Part shown: positions 12,405-22,190 of the stretch, in pieces
How the letters are laid out: each line of letters opens with the position of its first letter
Numbering within the stretch: position 1 is the first letter of the stretch
From: Podarcis raffonei
Taxonomy: Eukaryota; Chordata; Lepidosauria; Squamata; Lacertidae
Assembly (NCBI RefSeq): GCF_027172205.1
Contig: NC_070618.1
Span: forward strand, 7,198,001-7,262,000
DNA: 64,000 nucleotides
Reading direction: 5' to 3'
Position numbers and translations under genes: made by a program
Notes under the pieces: generated by a model
Told to the model about the DNA's origin: nothing
The model's database searches: none
What the model saw: only the letters and a program-made list of their open reading frames with translations

Positions 12405-15400
12405 CCTGTAGTCTTCCAAATGATATATATTGGACTGTAGCCTCCATCACCCATGACCATTGGCTATCCTGCCTGGGACTGATGGGAGCTGGAGTCCAGC
12501 AATGTGTGGAGGGCCATAGGTTCCACACCCAAGGCCCTGCCATCGTGAAATGGGGGCAGACAGAACGCACCATCTGAGTTTCTGCTAATCTTCATCAAAG
12601 TACTGCTGGATTTTGGGCTATTTGCCTACTACTGTTGCTCCGAGGAATGACCTGAGAGTTACAAATATTTTGGCATTCAGTGCTCTTTCAGAATGCAATC
12701 AGAACCACAAGTGTCTCCTACAGCTATTTTAGCTATGTGACTTGGCTCTTTTAGGCTGCAGTCTTAAGCATACTTAACTAGGAAGTGTGTCCCATTGAAC
12801 GTTTCCAGACTTATTTTATCAGAGTTCCTGTGTTTTGTCCTATAGCCATGTTTGGAGTACTGGGCTCAAGGTCTGAAGGTCTCCATGCAAAACCCAGATA
12901 TGCAGGTAAGGATCTCATTCCTAACTTGGGTCACCATGGTGCTTAAGGATGTATATGCTCCATGATAGCAAAATCAGTGCAAGACTGTTGGACTTCTATG
13001 TTTCTCTGCAAGGTCTACAAGGATGAAAAGGCTGTAGTTATAAAGGACAAGTATCCGAAAGCTCGCTATCACTGGTTAGTGCTGCCGTGGCAATCCATCT
13101 CTACCTTGAGTAAAGTAACTCAGGAGCATCTCAAACTTCTGGAGCACATGCATGCCCTTGGAGAGAAGGTCATCCAGCAGTGCCCTGAAAAAGACAGCTT
13201 GCGCTTCAGACTGGGCTACCATGCCATTCCCAGCATGAGGTAATCCATAATTGTGTTCGGAACTGGGTTGTGCCCTGTTGGTTCAGGGCGAAGGCCCATT
13301 GTCATGGACCGGCTGGATGCAGAGGAATGGTGGGAGGAACCACCTGGAGAACCTCCAAGGGCAGAAGGCTCAGAGCCAGGGGATTGGTAGTGGGATGACA
13401 AGGAGTGGTCAGAGGGAGAAGAGAGAGCAGACTGGGAGGAGGAGGTGTCAGAAGCTGAAGAGGTAACAGGGTTTAGTGAGCAGGAAGAGGCTGTGCCAGA
13501 AAGCAGCCCAGAAGCAGAGGCTGGAGGGGGTGGAGCTAAGAGGCAGAGATAAGGCAGACAGCTGAAGAAGCCAGGGGGTCTCCCCCTCCTGCTGTGACCA
13601 GCTCCTCTCCTTCCTGGTCTCTCAGTACCAGGACAGGTATGAAGAGAGTAGAGCAAAGAGAGACTTGGGAAGGACTCAGGGCGCAGGAGATTTAGGGAAC
13701 TATGGTAAGGTTACCAGATTTTTTTCAATGAATCTGAGGGCACTTTTCAACTTCCTGCTAAATGGATGGATTTTGTCAGGGGACTGATTTGTAAACCCGG
13801 GGACTGTCGCCGGGAAACGGGGACATCTGGTAACCTTAAACTATGGGAAAGTGGGGACCTTCAGTCCCCACAACTGCCTCATAGGGGCAAGATCTACTGG
13901 GACAAGTTGCTGGGCTCATTAGGCCTGGATTACTGAGTTGGCCTGGCTTTCCTCGAATAAAGAGTTAACTTCCCTGATGCCGTGTGAGTTATTGCTGACC
14001 TTCCCCCGCCACCCATCTGGCCCAACATCCTGGTCTCACAGTGGCCAACCAGATGCCCTTGGGAAGCCTGAAAGCAGGACAGGAACGAAAGAGCGCTCTT
14101 TCATGCTGCCTAGCAGCTTGTATTCACTGGAGATAGTACACAGCCACAAACACCAGGGCTCCCCAGGCACAGACCCTGGAGACAACTGTGGGTGGAATTC
14201 AGCATAGTGGAGCCTGCAAGCGATGAACAAGGTCCATCTCACAAGGTGACTTCTCCATCTTCTCCCCCCTGCGAGTCTCCCAGGGTTTCCCCCAACCCTC
14301 AAGCGCAGATTTAGAGGGCGCAAGGGGAGAGGTAAAGGAGGGGGGAATCCCATGGCAAGTGGACTTTGTTCCTCGCACCCAGCAACTTAGTTAAATCCCA
14401 TTCTGTAAATTTAATTCTGGCAACTGGCAGGTGCCCAGCACGCTCTGCCGGGTGCCCACTGGAGAGACTGCCTGTCTCCCCTGTGGACGCTTGCTCCCTC
14501 CTGCAGATTTGGTGCATAACAGAGGGGTTGGGTAGCACATGGCTGGTTTCTTACTTTGTCCCACACGTGTCCACAGTAAGGAAGCAGCAAACGACGAAAA
14601 ATAATGGTTGGCTCCGGCGACACGCCAGAGTTTGTCAACCCTTGAGAACGCTTGTGCCAAAGCTGTGTTTGTGCCACTGCTGCTATTTTGGATCCAGCAC
14701 GTTCCACGAGTTTACAGGCCAGATTTAGCCCACTCACGGCTTCTCTATTTCTCTTCTAAATTTGTGAAGTGGGAGTAGAAGTGACTTATTTCAGAAGGCC
14801 GCAGTGACAACATACAGCATAATTAAAGTATGCTTGCCATAAGGCATTCTGCAGATTATGGCAAGCTCTAAAAGTGCTTAATTGTAATCATTAGGTCTGT
14901 TGGCCAATTAAGGATTTGTTTATTTTTCAGTTGAGAAGTAATCTTGTTTTATAACCAGATTAACTTGTTTGTTAATTGGCTAAATCAGTTTGTGGAATAC
15001 CAAAACCTCAGTTTATAGGTGCTTTTTGAAATATGTAAGTATGAGATGCTGTAAACAAATTTCCTACCTTTTGTTAAAAGGAAAGGCCATCTTTAATAAT
15101 TTGTTCATTACCTGTTACAGCAACATATAACACACATCCTTGTTGTGTTGTTTTCTCAGCCAGCTGCATCTTCATGTCATCAGCCAAGATTTTGATTCCA
15201 CGTGCTTCAAAACCAAGAAGCACTGGAACTCTTTTACAACAGAGTACTTCATAGACTCCAAAGGTAAAAAAAACACAACCTGAGCCATCTCTTCTAAAAT
15301 TACTCTTTATTTGTGTCTGTTTATTTGTCTGTCTTGTTTTCTCCAAGAAACCTAGCCATGACCACATCTTTCACATGCAGATTAAGCAGGTGGGAGGGTG

Positions 15401-17474
15401 TCTGATGTTTTCCATCTTGGGAGCAGGGTAAAAAAGGCATGTAATAAGTAGTGTAGCTTAGTGAGGGTGCTGAGAATTAGCTGTTAAAAATCAGCCAGTG
15501 CCCCAAGTAACCCACCCCAGACTTGCAGGCTACACCTGGGAGAGGAAACTATTATTAAACCTCGTTTGGGGTGTAGAGATTCCCCTAGGAATTATTCTGT
15601 CACCCCCTGGCTGTGAAACAGGATGCCGGAACTTTCCACCATTGTTTTCCAATATAAGACACACTGGCATCTTGGATATAGAAGCTATGAAATGGGAATA
15701 GCTCAGTTAGTAGAATATGAGACTCTTGATCTCAGGATTGTGGGTTTGAGTCCCACACCGGGCAAAAGATTCCTGTATTGCAGGGGGTTGGACTAGATGA
15801 CCCTTAGGGTCCCTCCCAACTCTACAGTTCTGTTATTCCATGATCACCTGATGTGGGCCACAAACAGCCCAAAAGAGAGTCTGCTGCCACATGGAGAAAA
15901 TTGCTTGACCCACAGCATTTGAGCAAATCACCGTGTTGAGACAGCTGGCATATGGAGCAGCTTAAAGCAGCATCTGTGTGGCCACTAATGTATACAGCTT
16001 AGTTTCCCGTAAATGAGAGTTGCTATAATAACATGGAGCTAGGCGAGGGACTGTTCTAATGCAGAGATCTCAGTCGCTAGAGGCTGAGCCACCTAGTCTC
16101 AAAGTTAATATGCCAGTTGCAACGGATTCACTCGCCTGGTCTTGCTTCCCCCCCAATCCACCTCCACTGCTGCTGAGAATTCTGCTGTGTCTTTGCATCA
16201 GATGTTGGCCGGATCATTGCAGATTACCCCATCCTCAGAGGTTTCCTTTTGTGTCTCTGTGTGAGTTAGTGCTCTGGTCACACGCCTCTTTCCAATGGAG
16301 AGTGATGCATATCCTTTCACGTGCCAAAAGCAAACATGTTCAGGTCTGAGGTTTAGAACGCTGTTTTCCTCCAATTTTAATTCAAGGGCAAAATGTATCT
16401 TCCCAGTATCATGTTTGGGAAGCGATGCATGAGAATGCAATGGGACTGGCAACAGATATATTTAGACAGATAGTGACGTAAACAAAAATTGCCCTTTTCC
16501 CTTATGGGGTATCCAAGAGCCCTTATAGAGTCCTTAAGTGGGTTCCCTATCGGTAGGAGAAAATAACAGAGGCCAACCAGAGAATATTGGGAAGCAAAGC
16601 AGCTAGTAAGCCTGATCTTTATTAAACTGTTGCAACAGGGTCCTCACTCACCATATGCAGGAGGGAGGAGGAACCCAGAACAATGACATGCAAGCCCTTA
16701 TCTAGACTTTTGAAATTGCCCACCCTGTAGTTCAAGACCACCCCCAAAACAACATACATACATCACAGAATGAGGCAGTCTACAACAGAAATCCTGTTTG
16801 TCAGGATACCTGATAATGGTCACTGATTGCTTACTTGGGCAGCCTGGCTGTCTTTAGTGATGGTAAATACTTTAATTCCTGAATCCAGGTCACAGGCTCA
16901 CCCTATTCACACACAAAGATGCCCTAAAGACAGGTAAGCAAAAGACAATGGAGGAGAGTTTTTCCTATTTCCTTCCTCCTTGCAGAGAAACATTTGAGGT
17001 CAATTTCGGAGAGTCAAAATGGTTTCAGGATTGTTCTCCTGTAGTATTTCAGACACGTTTACATACTTATGCATGTGGTTTGCCTTGTAAATTTATGAAC
17101 ATTTAATTTATATATTTTAGACCTTAAATTCTTATAACAATCAAGCAGCCGTTTGCACCAGCAGAATGTCATAAGAGGGAATCAATTCCCTCCCATTCAC
17201 ACAGGGAGCAGAGCTAAGCGTTGGCACACGTTTCCTAACTTTAACAAAACAGATGTGGCCGAACCTGTAATCTCAAATAAAACATGTCTGTCTCTCCTCT
17301 CCCCCACCCCAATTTCCAGATCTGATTGCGATGGTGAAGAAGAAAGGAAGAGTAACTGTAGACAAGGACGTTGCCAAACTCTTGAACCTGCCTCTGAAGT
17401 GTCACGTGTGCAAACGGCAGCAACCCAATATCCCCCAGTTAAAAGAGCACCTGAAGGAACATTGGCCAAAATAA
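3839..17474 (+). CDS. APTX: Aprataxin (complete gene, spliced)
   Basis: Aprataxin is a nuclear DNA deadenylase that removes AMP from 5' ends left by abortive ligation. It acts with XRCC1 and XRCC4 in single- and double-strand break repair; human loss causes ataxia with oculomotor apraxia 1. The exons are 3839-3852, 6323-6456, 9173-9219, 11689-12009, 12846-12905, 13013-13239, 15160-15263 and 17320-17474, all in phase. Translation from MRVCWLV in exon 2 (6327) gives 347 residues, near human 342. An in-frame ATG in exon 1 would add MAAWST (353). Order: FHA domain ([17 protein letters not shown]), a serine-rich linker poorly conserved with human, a HIT domain ending QLHLHVIS, and a C2H2 zinc finger (CHVC...HLKEHW). 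The gene appears intact. It is head-to-head with DNAJA1 and tandem with ACTL7A. Confidence 0.93.
3853..6045 (+). other. APTX: APTX intron 1, mostly unique sequence
   Basis: No exon-like or strongly repetitive sequence is seen beyond a short (TA)n at about 5643-5657. Confidence 0.5.
6046..6275 (-). mobile_element. CR1/L2-type LINE fragment (ORF2 C-terminus)
   Basis: The minus strand encodes [20 protein letters not shown] followed by [10 protein letters not shown], the conserved C-terminal tail of CR1/L2-clade reverse transcriptase proteins. It is a short, old 5'-truncated piece. Confidence 0.7.
6323..6456 (+). CDS. APTX: APTX exon 2 (FHA domain start)
   Basis: The acceptor ...CTCCCCTGAG is followed by CACAATG. 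The exon encodes [19 protein letters not shown] and the FHA phosphopeptide-binding core [17 protein letters not shown]. It ends CAAG|GTAAAG in phase 1. Confidence 0.93.
6478..6556. repeat. Short palindromic repeat (GCAATCCTA family)
   Basis: Imperfect inverted ends TTGCAATCCTAAACATGCC and ATGCTTAGGATTGA. Related pieces at 11025-11105, 12755-12810 and 21585-22010 contain CAATCCTA and CTTACTCCCAGGTA, suggesting one old dispersed family. Confidence 0.45.
6748..6984. mobile_element. TA-flanked MITE (CTTGG subfamily)
   Basis: Degenerate termini CAGTCCTACCTTGG / CCAAGGTACAACTG. It contains a hairpin GATTGGCTGCAGGAAG-like segment at 6869-6906. Related copies are at 35176 and 50412. Confidence 0.7.
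6985..8274 (+). other. APTX: APTX intron 2 segment
   Basis: Mostly unclassified. A short CR1-like tail lies at about 7327-7395 (TGCAATGCAGGGGTTGGGCT...). No exon is recognised. Confidence 0.45.
8275..8941. mobile_element. TA-flanked MITE (CCGTATTTTTCG family) with hairpin array
   Basis: Termini CCGTATTTTTCGTCC and GGGCGAAAAATATGG are inverted repeats with TA on each side. Inside are about seven consecutive hairpins (8330-8371 and 8480-8842), arranged as an approximately 119-bp unit repeated about three times. It is three times longer than the sister copies at 22191, 25028 and 32584. Confidence 0.8.
9173..9219 (+). CDS. APTX: APTX exon 3 (FHA domain)
   Basis: A 47-bp exon after TTTTCTTTTCAG. 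It encodes [16 protein letters not shown] and ends CAG|GTATGT. It matches human VQLKAECNKGYVKVKQ. Confidence 0.95.
9220..11688 (+). other. APTX: APTX intron 3
   Basis: Contains an approximately 110-bp hAT-like inverted repeat at about 9395-9505 (ACTACAACTCCCATCATGC and its complement). A CAATCCTA-family fragment lies at 11025-11105. No exon is recognised in the remainder. Confidence 0.5.
11689..12009 (+). CDS. APTX: APTX exon 4 (FHA end and linker)
   Basis: Encodes [19 protein letters not shown]... through [11 protein letters not shown], which closes the FHA domain. A divergent acidic and serine-rich linker follows, ending SSVNKK before GTGAGC. 107 codons, phase 0 at both ends. Confidence 0.93.
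12374..12400. repeat. (TG)n microsatellite
   Basis: An uninterrupted TG run of about 13 units in APTX intron 4. Confidence 0.9.
12846..12905 (+). CDS. APTX: APTX exon 5
   Basis: Twenty codons, [20 protein letters not shown], corresponding to human HWSQGLKISMQDPKMQ. It leads into the HIT domain. Flanked by TATAG and GTAAGG. Confidence 0.92.
13013..13239 (+). CDS. APTX: APTX exon 6 (HIT domain)
   Basis: Encodes [19 protein letters not shown], then HWLVLPW and [11 protein letters not shown]. These are the adenylate-binding core of the aprataxin HIT domain. It ends AG|GTAATC in phase 2. Confidence 0.95.
13299..14030 (+). mobile_element. Candidate solitary LTR fossil (retrovirus or Gypsy kin)
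   Basis: A block of about 730 bp in APTX intron 6, starting TGTCATGG and ending near CCCAACA. It is purine-rich, with an AATAAAG polyadenylation-type signal near 13960 followed by a short R/U5-like part. No coding domains are attached, so it would be a solo LTR. A hAT-like MITE has inserted at 13706-13838. No clean terminal target duplication was found, so the class is tentative. Its age looks moderate. Confidence 0.4.
13706..13838. mobile_element. hAT-like MITE, 133 bp
   Basis: Perfect terminal repeats TAAGGTTACCAGAT / ATCTGGTAACCTTA, flanked by an exact 8-bp duplication AACTATGG (13698-13705 and 13839-13846). The 8-bp duplication points to the hAT superfamily. Confidence 0.85.
14031..15159 (+). 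other. APTX: APTX intron 6, distal part
   Basis: No gene-like sequence is recognised. ORFs in 14036-14740 occur on both strands without similarity to a known family. 14760-15120 is AT-rich. Confidence 0.4.
15160..15263 (+). CDS. APTX: APTX exon 7 (HIT catalytic motif)
   Basis: After TTGTTTTCTCAG it encodes [19 protein letters not shown] then [16 protein letters not shown]. It holds the HIT motif including the nucleophilic middle His. The first position of the His triad is Gln here, where human has His. Confidence 0.94.
15698..15842 (+). mobile_element. tRNA-Lys-derived SINE with CR1 tail
   Basis: The 5' part mimics tRNA-Lys: TAGCTCAGTTAGTAGA (A box), an anticodon-arm-like GACTCTTGATCTC, and GGGTTTGAGTCCCAC (B box). 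The 3' part is GTTGGACTAGATGACCC... TCCCAACTCTACAG, a CR1 3' end. It is an old CR1-mobilised SINE and not a working tRNA gene, because the acceptor stem is broken. Confidence 0.8.
16480..16920 (-). mobile_element. Possible LTR-like fossil
   Basis: On the minus strand the block runs from a TGTGTGAATAGGG-like start to an AATAAAG signal (around 16618-16623) followed by about 120 bp. This resembles the 3' half of an LTR. No internal region is recognised and the ends are not resolved. Confidence 0.25.
17320..17474 (+). CDS. APTX: APTX last coding exon (zinc finger)
   Basis: Encodes [17 protein letters not shown]... and the C2H2 finger [17 protein letters not shown] followed by LKEHWPK and TAA. 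Both cysteines and both histidines are present. Confidence 0.95.
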
Positions 17475-17584
17475 GATGAAGAACTGCTCTTCTGATCCGC
17501 TTTCTACGTTTTACTGATTGTTGTGTTAACCGGATCCCAAAGTTGACATGCTCATTTTAATTTAAAGACCATACCAAGTTGCTT

Positions 17585-17590
17585 ATTAAA
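17585..17590 (+). promoter_or_regulatory. APTX: APTX polyadenylation signal (ATTAAA)
   Basis: ATTAAA lies 111 bp after the APTX stop codon and is the first such signal in the 3' UTR. Confidence 0.6.
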
Positions 17591-17821
17591 ATGCCCACAA
17601 AGGTATTTAGAGTGGCCGGGTCTGCTTTAGTGCGACAGATTGTGGAGTGGCCTGGGGGTGGTTTGTGATGTCTCTGGTAGCGCATGGTGATCTTGGGTAG
17701 GTGGAACCGAAAGGAGTAGCCTCAAACCCTTTCTAAAGGGCATTTATCTTTTGGAGCGGGTGGGGCTGGATGGAAATCAAACTGGGTTTTATCTTGTGAC
17801 CAAAATCTCTTCCCCTTCAGT

Positions 17822-18190
17822 AGGGCTGGGTGATAATCTGGTTTTCGACATCGTGATATATCACCATCTAAACACCGCGATATATCAATAGATCACCATG
17901 TCTGAAAAAAGGATGGAGCTATGTAGAGACACTGGCTGGCTTCATGATTTTCCCTGCACTGTGATTTTTGGCGGCGCCCGCTCTTGTGATTCACTGCTCA
18001 CTGCATGAGGCAGAGCGGAGTTAACGAACTGCAGGAATCAAGAGAAACATTGGCTGGCTTCACGGTTTCCCCCACATAGTGATTTTTTGCATAGCGCACA
18101 CAAACACATCATGATTCACAATATACTGTGTTGCCAGGTCAAAAATTATGAAACCGATATCACAATACGGATTTCAAACTGGTTTTGAGA
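17822..18190. mobile_element. Possible DNA transposon remnant (CTGGGTGATA ends)
   Basis: The block begins AGGGCTGGGTGATAATC and contains repeated GTGATATATCACC-like palindromes and CACGGTTTCCCCC/CATGATTTTCCCTGC pairs. This suggests a non-autonomous DNA element. Its family and right end are not resolved. Confidence 0.3.
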
Positions 18191-18556
18191 AATTAGCAGT
18201 AGATCACCAAGGGGTTGACTCCTAATTATCTAACGACTAAAAATAATTTAACCCAGCCTGCAAAATTAGGTGGCTAACAAAATGCGTGGTGGGGGAAGCA
18301 GATTTTTGTATGGAAGAACTTACAAACTCGCATCTAGTACCCATCTCAGATTCCTGGACTCAGCCTGTTCCCATTCCTGAATTATTAGTGTATTTCCATC
18401 CGAGACACACTTATGCCCTTGTCCCTGTTTGGTGGACCTCGGAGTTCTAGTGTGACATGGGGGAACCAAGTAGATCCTGTAAGCCTGAACCCCTGTTAAA
18501 GGCCATTTTGGTAACCCGAAAGGGCCAGATAAGGCCATTGGGTCTTTTTTCCAATA

Positions 18557-18843
18557 CAGTGGTGCCTCGCAAGACGAAATTAATCCGTTCCGCGAGTCTC
18601 TTCGTCTTGCGGGTTTTTCGTCTTGCGAAGCACGGCTATTAGTGGCTTAGCGGCTATTAACGGCTTAGCGGCTATTAATGGCTTAGCGGCTTTAAGAAAA
18701 AGGAAACAAACTCGCAAGATGTTTCGTCTTGCGAAGCAAGCCCATAGGGAAATTCATCTTGCGAAGCACCTCAAAAAACGGAAAACTCTTTCGTCTAGCG
18801 AGTTTTTCGTCTTGCGAGGCATTCGTCTTGCGGGGCACCACTG
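18557..18843. mobile_element. TA-flanked MITE (CGCAAGACGAA subfamily)
   Basis: Termini CAGTGGTGCCTCGCAAGACG / CGGGGCACCACTG with TA on both sides. The interior has the 20-bp tandem GGCTATTAACGGCTTAGC repeated about three times (18635-18690) and several TTCGTCTTGCG units. Confidence 0.8.
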
Positions 18844-19079
18844 TATCCCTGTTATCCTAGAAGAGATCAAGATGCTTTAAGAGGGGGTTAACTGAGTATT
18901 CTGAGGTATACAGTTTCACATTATATTCCTAAGGCTATTCCACAGATGTTAGCTGTAAGCCAGAACACTTAACAACTAATATACCAGACCTTTGCTCACT
19001 TTCATACTGAACCGTCGACAAAGCGTATCTACAACATGCCCAATAAATTACAAATCAAACAAGAGTACCACAATTGTTA

Positions 19080-19566
19080 ATTTCTTATGGCAAACCCCAA
19101 ATCGACCTTAATTCTGCCAGGAGCTCGTCCTACTCTTGAGTAGGACCCTGGTAGAGACACATGCCTGGCATGTTCCCTCCCTCCTGGTCAATCGTTCGGG
19201 AGCTTCAAAAGCTTTCTTCTGCCCAAACATCACAGCGACCGATGCCAACAGACATCGGCACACTTAGGGATCCGCAGAGTCTTCGCAGCTTGCGTGACAG
19301 ACCTCAGCAACTCAGCATTTTGGCTAATCTACTTTATTTACATATAAACACACAACCTGGCTCCCTCTCTCTCTGCAACCTGGCTCCCTCTCTCTCTAGC
19401 ATCAGACAGCAAAGAGAAAAAGAACAAAGGACAATAGTCCCACTTCACAGAACACAGTAACACAAACATCCTGTCTTCGTCACTTCCCACTCCGTGGAGT
19501 CAAAACATACACCGTCATGTGATAGACAAAAATCCCATGACTGCAATCATGGAACAGGAATTCTAA
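19080..19566 (-). mobile_element. Possible LTR-like fossil upstream of ACTL7A
   Basis: On the minus strand it starts TGTTAGAATTCC and has an AATAAAG signal at about 19325-19330. It contains two copies of an approximately 27-bp unit with GGGAGCCAGGTTG. It resembles a solo LTR, but the far end and target duplication were not found. It ends about 180 bp before the ACTL7A start codon. Confidence 0.3.
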
Positions 19567-19743
19567 CAAATTCCTCCAGTGCGGACGCATATTATGACCA
19601 TTTCCTGTAACGTGATGTCATAATGCACAATGCCAGTGTCATCAAGGTTCTGAAGGTTCTGAAACCCACTGTGGGCATCGCCACTTGTTTTAAATGGAGC
19701 CCAGCACCTAGAGAATGGGCGTAAATGAGAAACGAGACAGAAA

Positions 19744-20970
19744 ATGTCTAGCCGAGGAAGTGCAAGTTCTGGTTCCATGCCGTTGAAGAGGGGCCCGCTT
19801 ATGAAGCCTGGCTCAGCCAGAGCTAGAGATGAAGGGGAAGCAACTCCAAGGATGGTGGTGAAGGAGACCAGAGCTGTCGTCGTAGACATTGGTACTGGCT
19901 CCTGCAAGTGTGGGTTTGCTGGGGAACTTAAACCAAGCCATGTGGTCTCCTCGACTGTGGGCAAGCATATCCAAGAGACGGCAAAAACGGGAGACAACAG
20001 GAAAGAGACTTTCGTCGGCCGAGAACTTCGCGATGCAGGAATACCCCTGAAGCTTGTGAACCCTTTGAGACATGGGATCATAGTGGACTGGGATACTGTT
20101 CAAGACATGTGGGAATATCTTTTCCTGAAGGAGATGAAGATTCGGCCCGAGGAGCACGCGGTCCTAGTATCAGATCCGCCTCTGAGCCCTACCACCAACA
20201 GAGAAAAATACGCAGAAATGCTCTTTGAGAGCTTTTGCACTCCTGCCATGCACATTGCTTACCAATCTAGATTGTCCATGTATTCCTATGGCAAGACGTC
20301 TGGTCTCGTCGTAGAGAGCGGTCACGGTGTCTCCTACGTGGTCCCTATTTATGAAGGCTACACCATGCCAAGCATTACTGAAAGGGTCGACTACGCTGGG
20401 TCCGATGTCACACAACACCTCATGAAGTTATTAAATGACTCCGTGAACTTGTTCACAGAGAGAGACTGGCCCATTCTGGAAGATATCAAAGAGAACCACT
20501 GCTTCACTTCTGTGGACTTCCAACAGGAGACAACAGCACCTTCCAGAAAATACGAGATGGAATATGAGCTTCCCGACGGGCAAACCATCATCATCGGCAA
20601 AGAGAGATTCCTGTGCTCCGAAATACTCTTCAAGCCGTCCTTGATCAACTCACAGCAGCTGGGGCTGCCTCTTCTCACCATGACTTCCCTCAATAAGTGC
20701 GACGTCACGCTCAAAAAGAACCTGATGGGCAACATCTTGTTGTGTGGGGGCTGTACAATGCTCAAGGGCTTTGCTGACCGCTTCCAGAGAGAGCTGATTA
20801 AAATGTGCCCAAATGACAATCCCATTTCATCAGCTGCCGCTGAGAGGAAAACATCTGTGTGGACTGGAGGTTCCATCTTGGCCTCCCTTAAGGCTTTCCA
20901 GCAGCTCTGGGTTTATAGGAAAGAATATGAAGAACGAGGTCCTTTTTACATCTACAGGAAATGTTTCTGA
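19744..20970 (+). CDS. ACTL7A: Actin-like protein 7A (single exon)
   Basis: An intact 408-codon intronless ORF of the actin superfamily. After an approximately 40-residue basic, serine-rich N-terminus come phosphate-1 (VVVDIGTGSCKCGFAGE), phosphate-2 (GHGVSYVVPIYEG) and adenosine (LLCGGCTMLKGF) motifs. It ends WTGGSILASLKAFQQLWVY... YIYRKCF. ETAKTGDNRKETFVG and MHIAYQSRLSMYSYG match mammalian ACTL7A better than ACTL7B (from memory), but an unduplicated ACTL7 ancestor is possible. ACTL7A is a testis protein of the sperm subacrosomal region needed for acrosome attachment. Lack of introns is usual for ACTL7. In human, too, ACTL7A lies next to the 3' end of ELP1 in convergent orientation. The start is the first in-frame ATG, with A at -3. 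Confidence 0.9.
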   Translation: MSSRGSASSGSMPLKRGPLMKPGSARARDEGEATPRMVVKETRAVVVDIGTGSCKCGFAGELKPSHVVSSTVGKHIQETAKTGDNRKETFVGRELRDAGIPLKLVNPLRHGIIVDWDTVQDMWEYLFLKEMKIRPEEHAVLVSDPPLSPTTNREKYAEMLFESFCTPAMHIAYQSRLSMYSYGKTSGLVVESGHGVSYVVPIYEGYTMPSITERVDYAGSDVTQHLMKLLNDSVNLFTERDWPILEDIKENHCFTSVDFQQETTAPSRKYEMEYELPDGQTIIIGKERFLCSEILFKPSLINSQQLGLPLLTMTSLNKCDVTLKKNLMGNILLCGGCTMLKGFADRFQRELIKMCPNDNPISSAAAERKTSVWTGGSILASLKAFQQLWVYRKEYEERGPFYIYRKCF

Positions 20971-21133
20971 GCTCCCACCACTGATTAAACTCTTATACAC
21001 ACACACACACACACCCCTCAAGCTAGATGCAGAGAGGCTAAAGAAGTCTCACACCCGCTTTTCGGTTAGTACCCATCAAAAAGTTACTTGATCTGTGAGC
21101 ACTAATGGACTGCTTACTTTCCGTTCTCCCTGT

Positions 21134-21139
21134 ATTAAA
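21134..21139 (+). promoter_or_regulatory. ACTL7A: ACTL7A polyadenylation signal (ATTAAA)
   Basis: ATTAAA lies 163 bp after the stop codon and is the nearest candidate signal. A (CA)n tract lies between it and the stop. Confidence 0.5.
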
Positions 21140-21608
21140 AGCCCATAGTAAACACTCTGCAGTTATAACAAAGTGGTTTTCCATTTCTTGACACAAAGTG
21201 GCACAGCAAATTTGCGCATAGGTAAGGCCTTCCTGCTGGATCCAGTCGTGAGTTATGTCACGTTCTCAGGAAGCAAGTGTAGCATCGGGCTGGATTTCTG
21301 TCTTATAGAAGAAACGGAAAACTGGAATTATTTTTGCCGTACGTTCCAAACGGTAATGGAGTTGAACATGAAACCACTGCCTGCTAGGCCAACATCTTTC
21401 AAATATTTTTGCTTTTTCACTTATAAAATGTGTTAAGTGTGAATTAGTCAAAAGTTGTGTTCCTTTCAGGGATGCCTTACTCCTTTTCTAGCTCGAGAAT
21501 AGCAGTGCAGAGCGAAACAAACAAAAGTTTAAAGTTGCTATATCAATATAGCATTTACACACGCACACAATCAGGCATAATCCAGCACTGCAATCCTATA
21601 CACACACT

Positions 21609-21954
21609 TAGGTAAAGGTAAAGGGACCCCTGACCATTAGGTCCAATCGTGGCTGACTCTGGGGTTGCGGCGCTCATCTCGCTTTATTGGCCGAGGGAGC
21701 CAGCGTACAGCTTCCGGGTCATGCGGCCAGCATGACTAAGCCGCTTCTGGCGAACCAGAGCAGCGCATGGAAACGCCATTTACCTTCCCGCCAGAGCGAT
21801 ACCTATTTATCTACTTGCACTGGCGTGCTTTCGAACTGCTAGGTTGGCAGGAGCAGGGATCGAGCAATGGGAGCTCACCCCGTCGTGGGGATTTGAACCA
21901 CCGACCTTCTGATCGGCAAGCCCTAGGCTCAGTGATTTAGACCACAGCACCACC
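21609..21954 (-). mobile_element. tRNA-derived squamate SINE
   Basis: In minus orientation: tRNA head with B box GGTTCAAATCC, body, and a (GGTAAA)n-type tail at the low-coordinate end. It is flanked by an ACACACACTTA duplication (left about 21598-21608, right about 21955-21965). It inserted into a CAATCCTA-family repeat. Confidence 0.85.
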
Positions 21955-22190
21955 CACACACACTTACCTGGGAGTAAATGCCATTGAACTAAATGGAATT
22001 TGGTTCTGAGTAGGCAAGCACAGAATTTATGTTGCAAAAAGCCCTACTCTTAACTAAAAACTTGAGGCATACTTTGCTCTTTTCAGTAAGATATTTTTCT
22101 TTTTATTGCGGGCAGAGAGAATTATCCACCTTCAGAGAAGTCCCTCTAATAATTCTGCCCCCCGCCTCATGTTTTGATTTCATTGAATTA

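Noticed and set aside
13216-13656. 146-codon minus-strand ORF
   Set aside because: Serine/proline-rich antisense of the candidate LTR and APTX exon 6; no family recognised.
14036-14740. Several overlapping ORFs of 90-120 codons
   Set aside because: Present on both strands in one stretch, no recognisable domain, no splice-consistent partner.
15698-15770. tRNA-Lys gene
   Set aside because: Acceptor stem does not pair and the sequence runs into a CR1 tail; it is a SINE head.
18635-18690. CRISPR-like short direct repeats
   Set aside because: Adjacent tandem 20-mers without spacers inside a MITE in a vertebrate genome.
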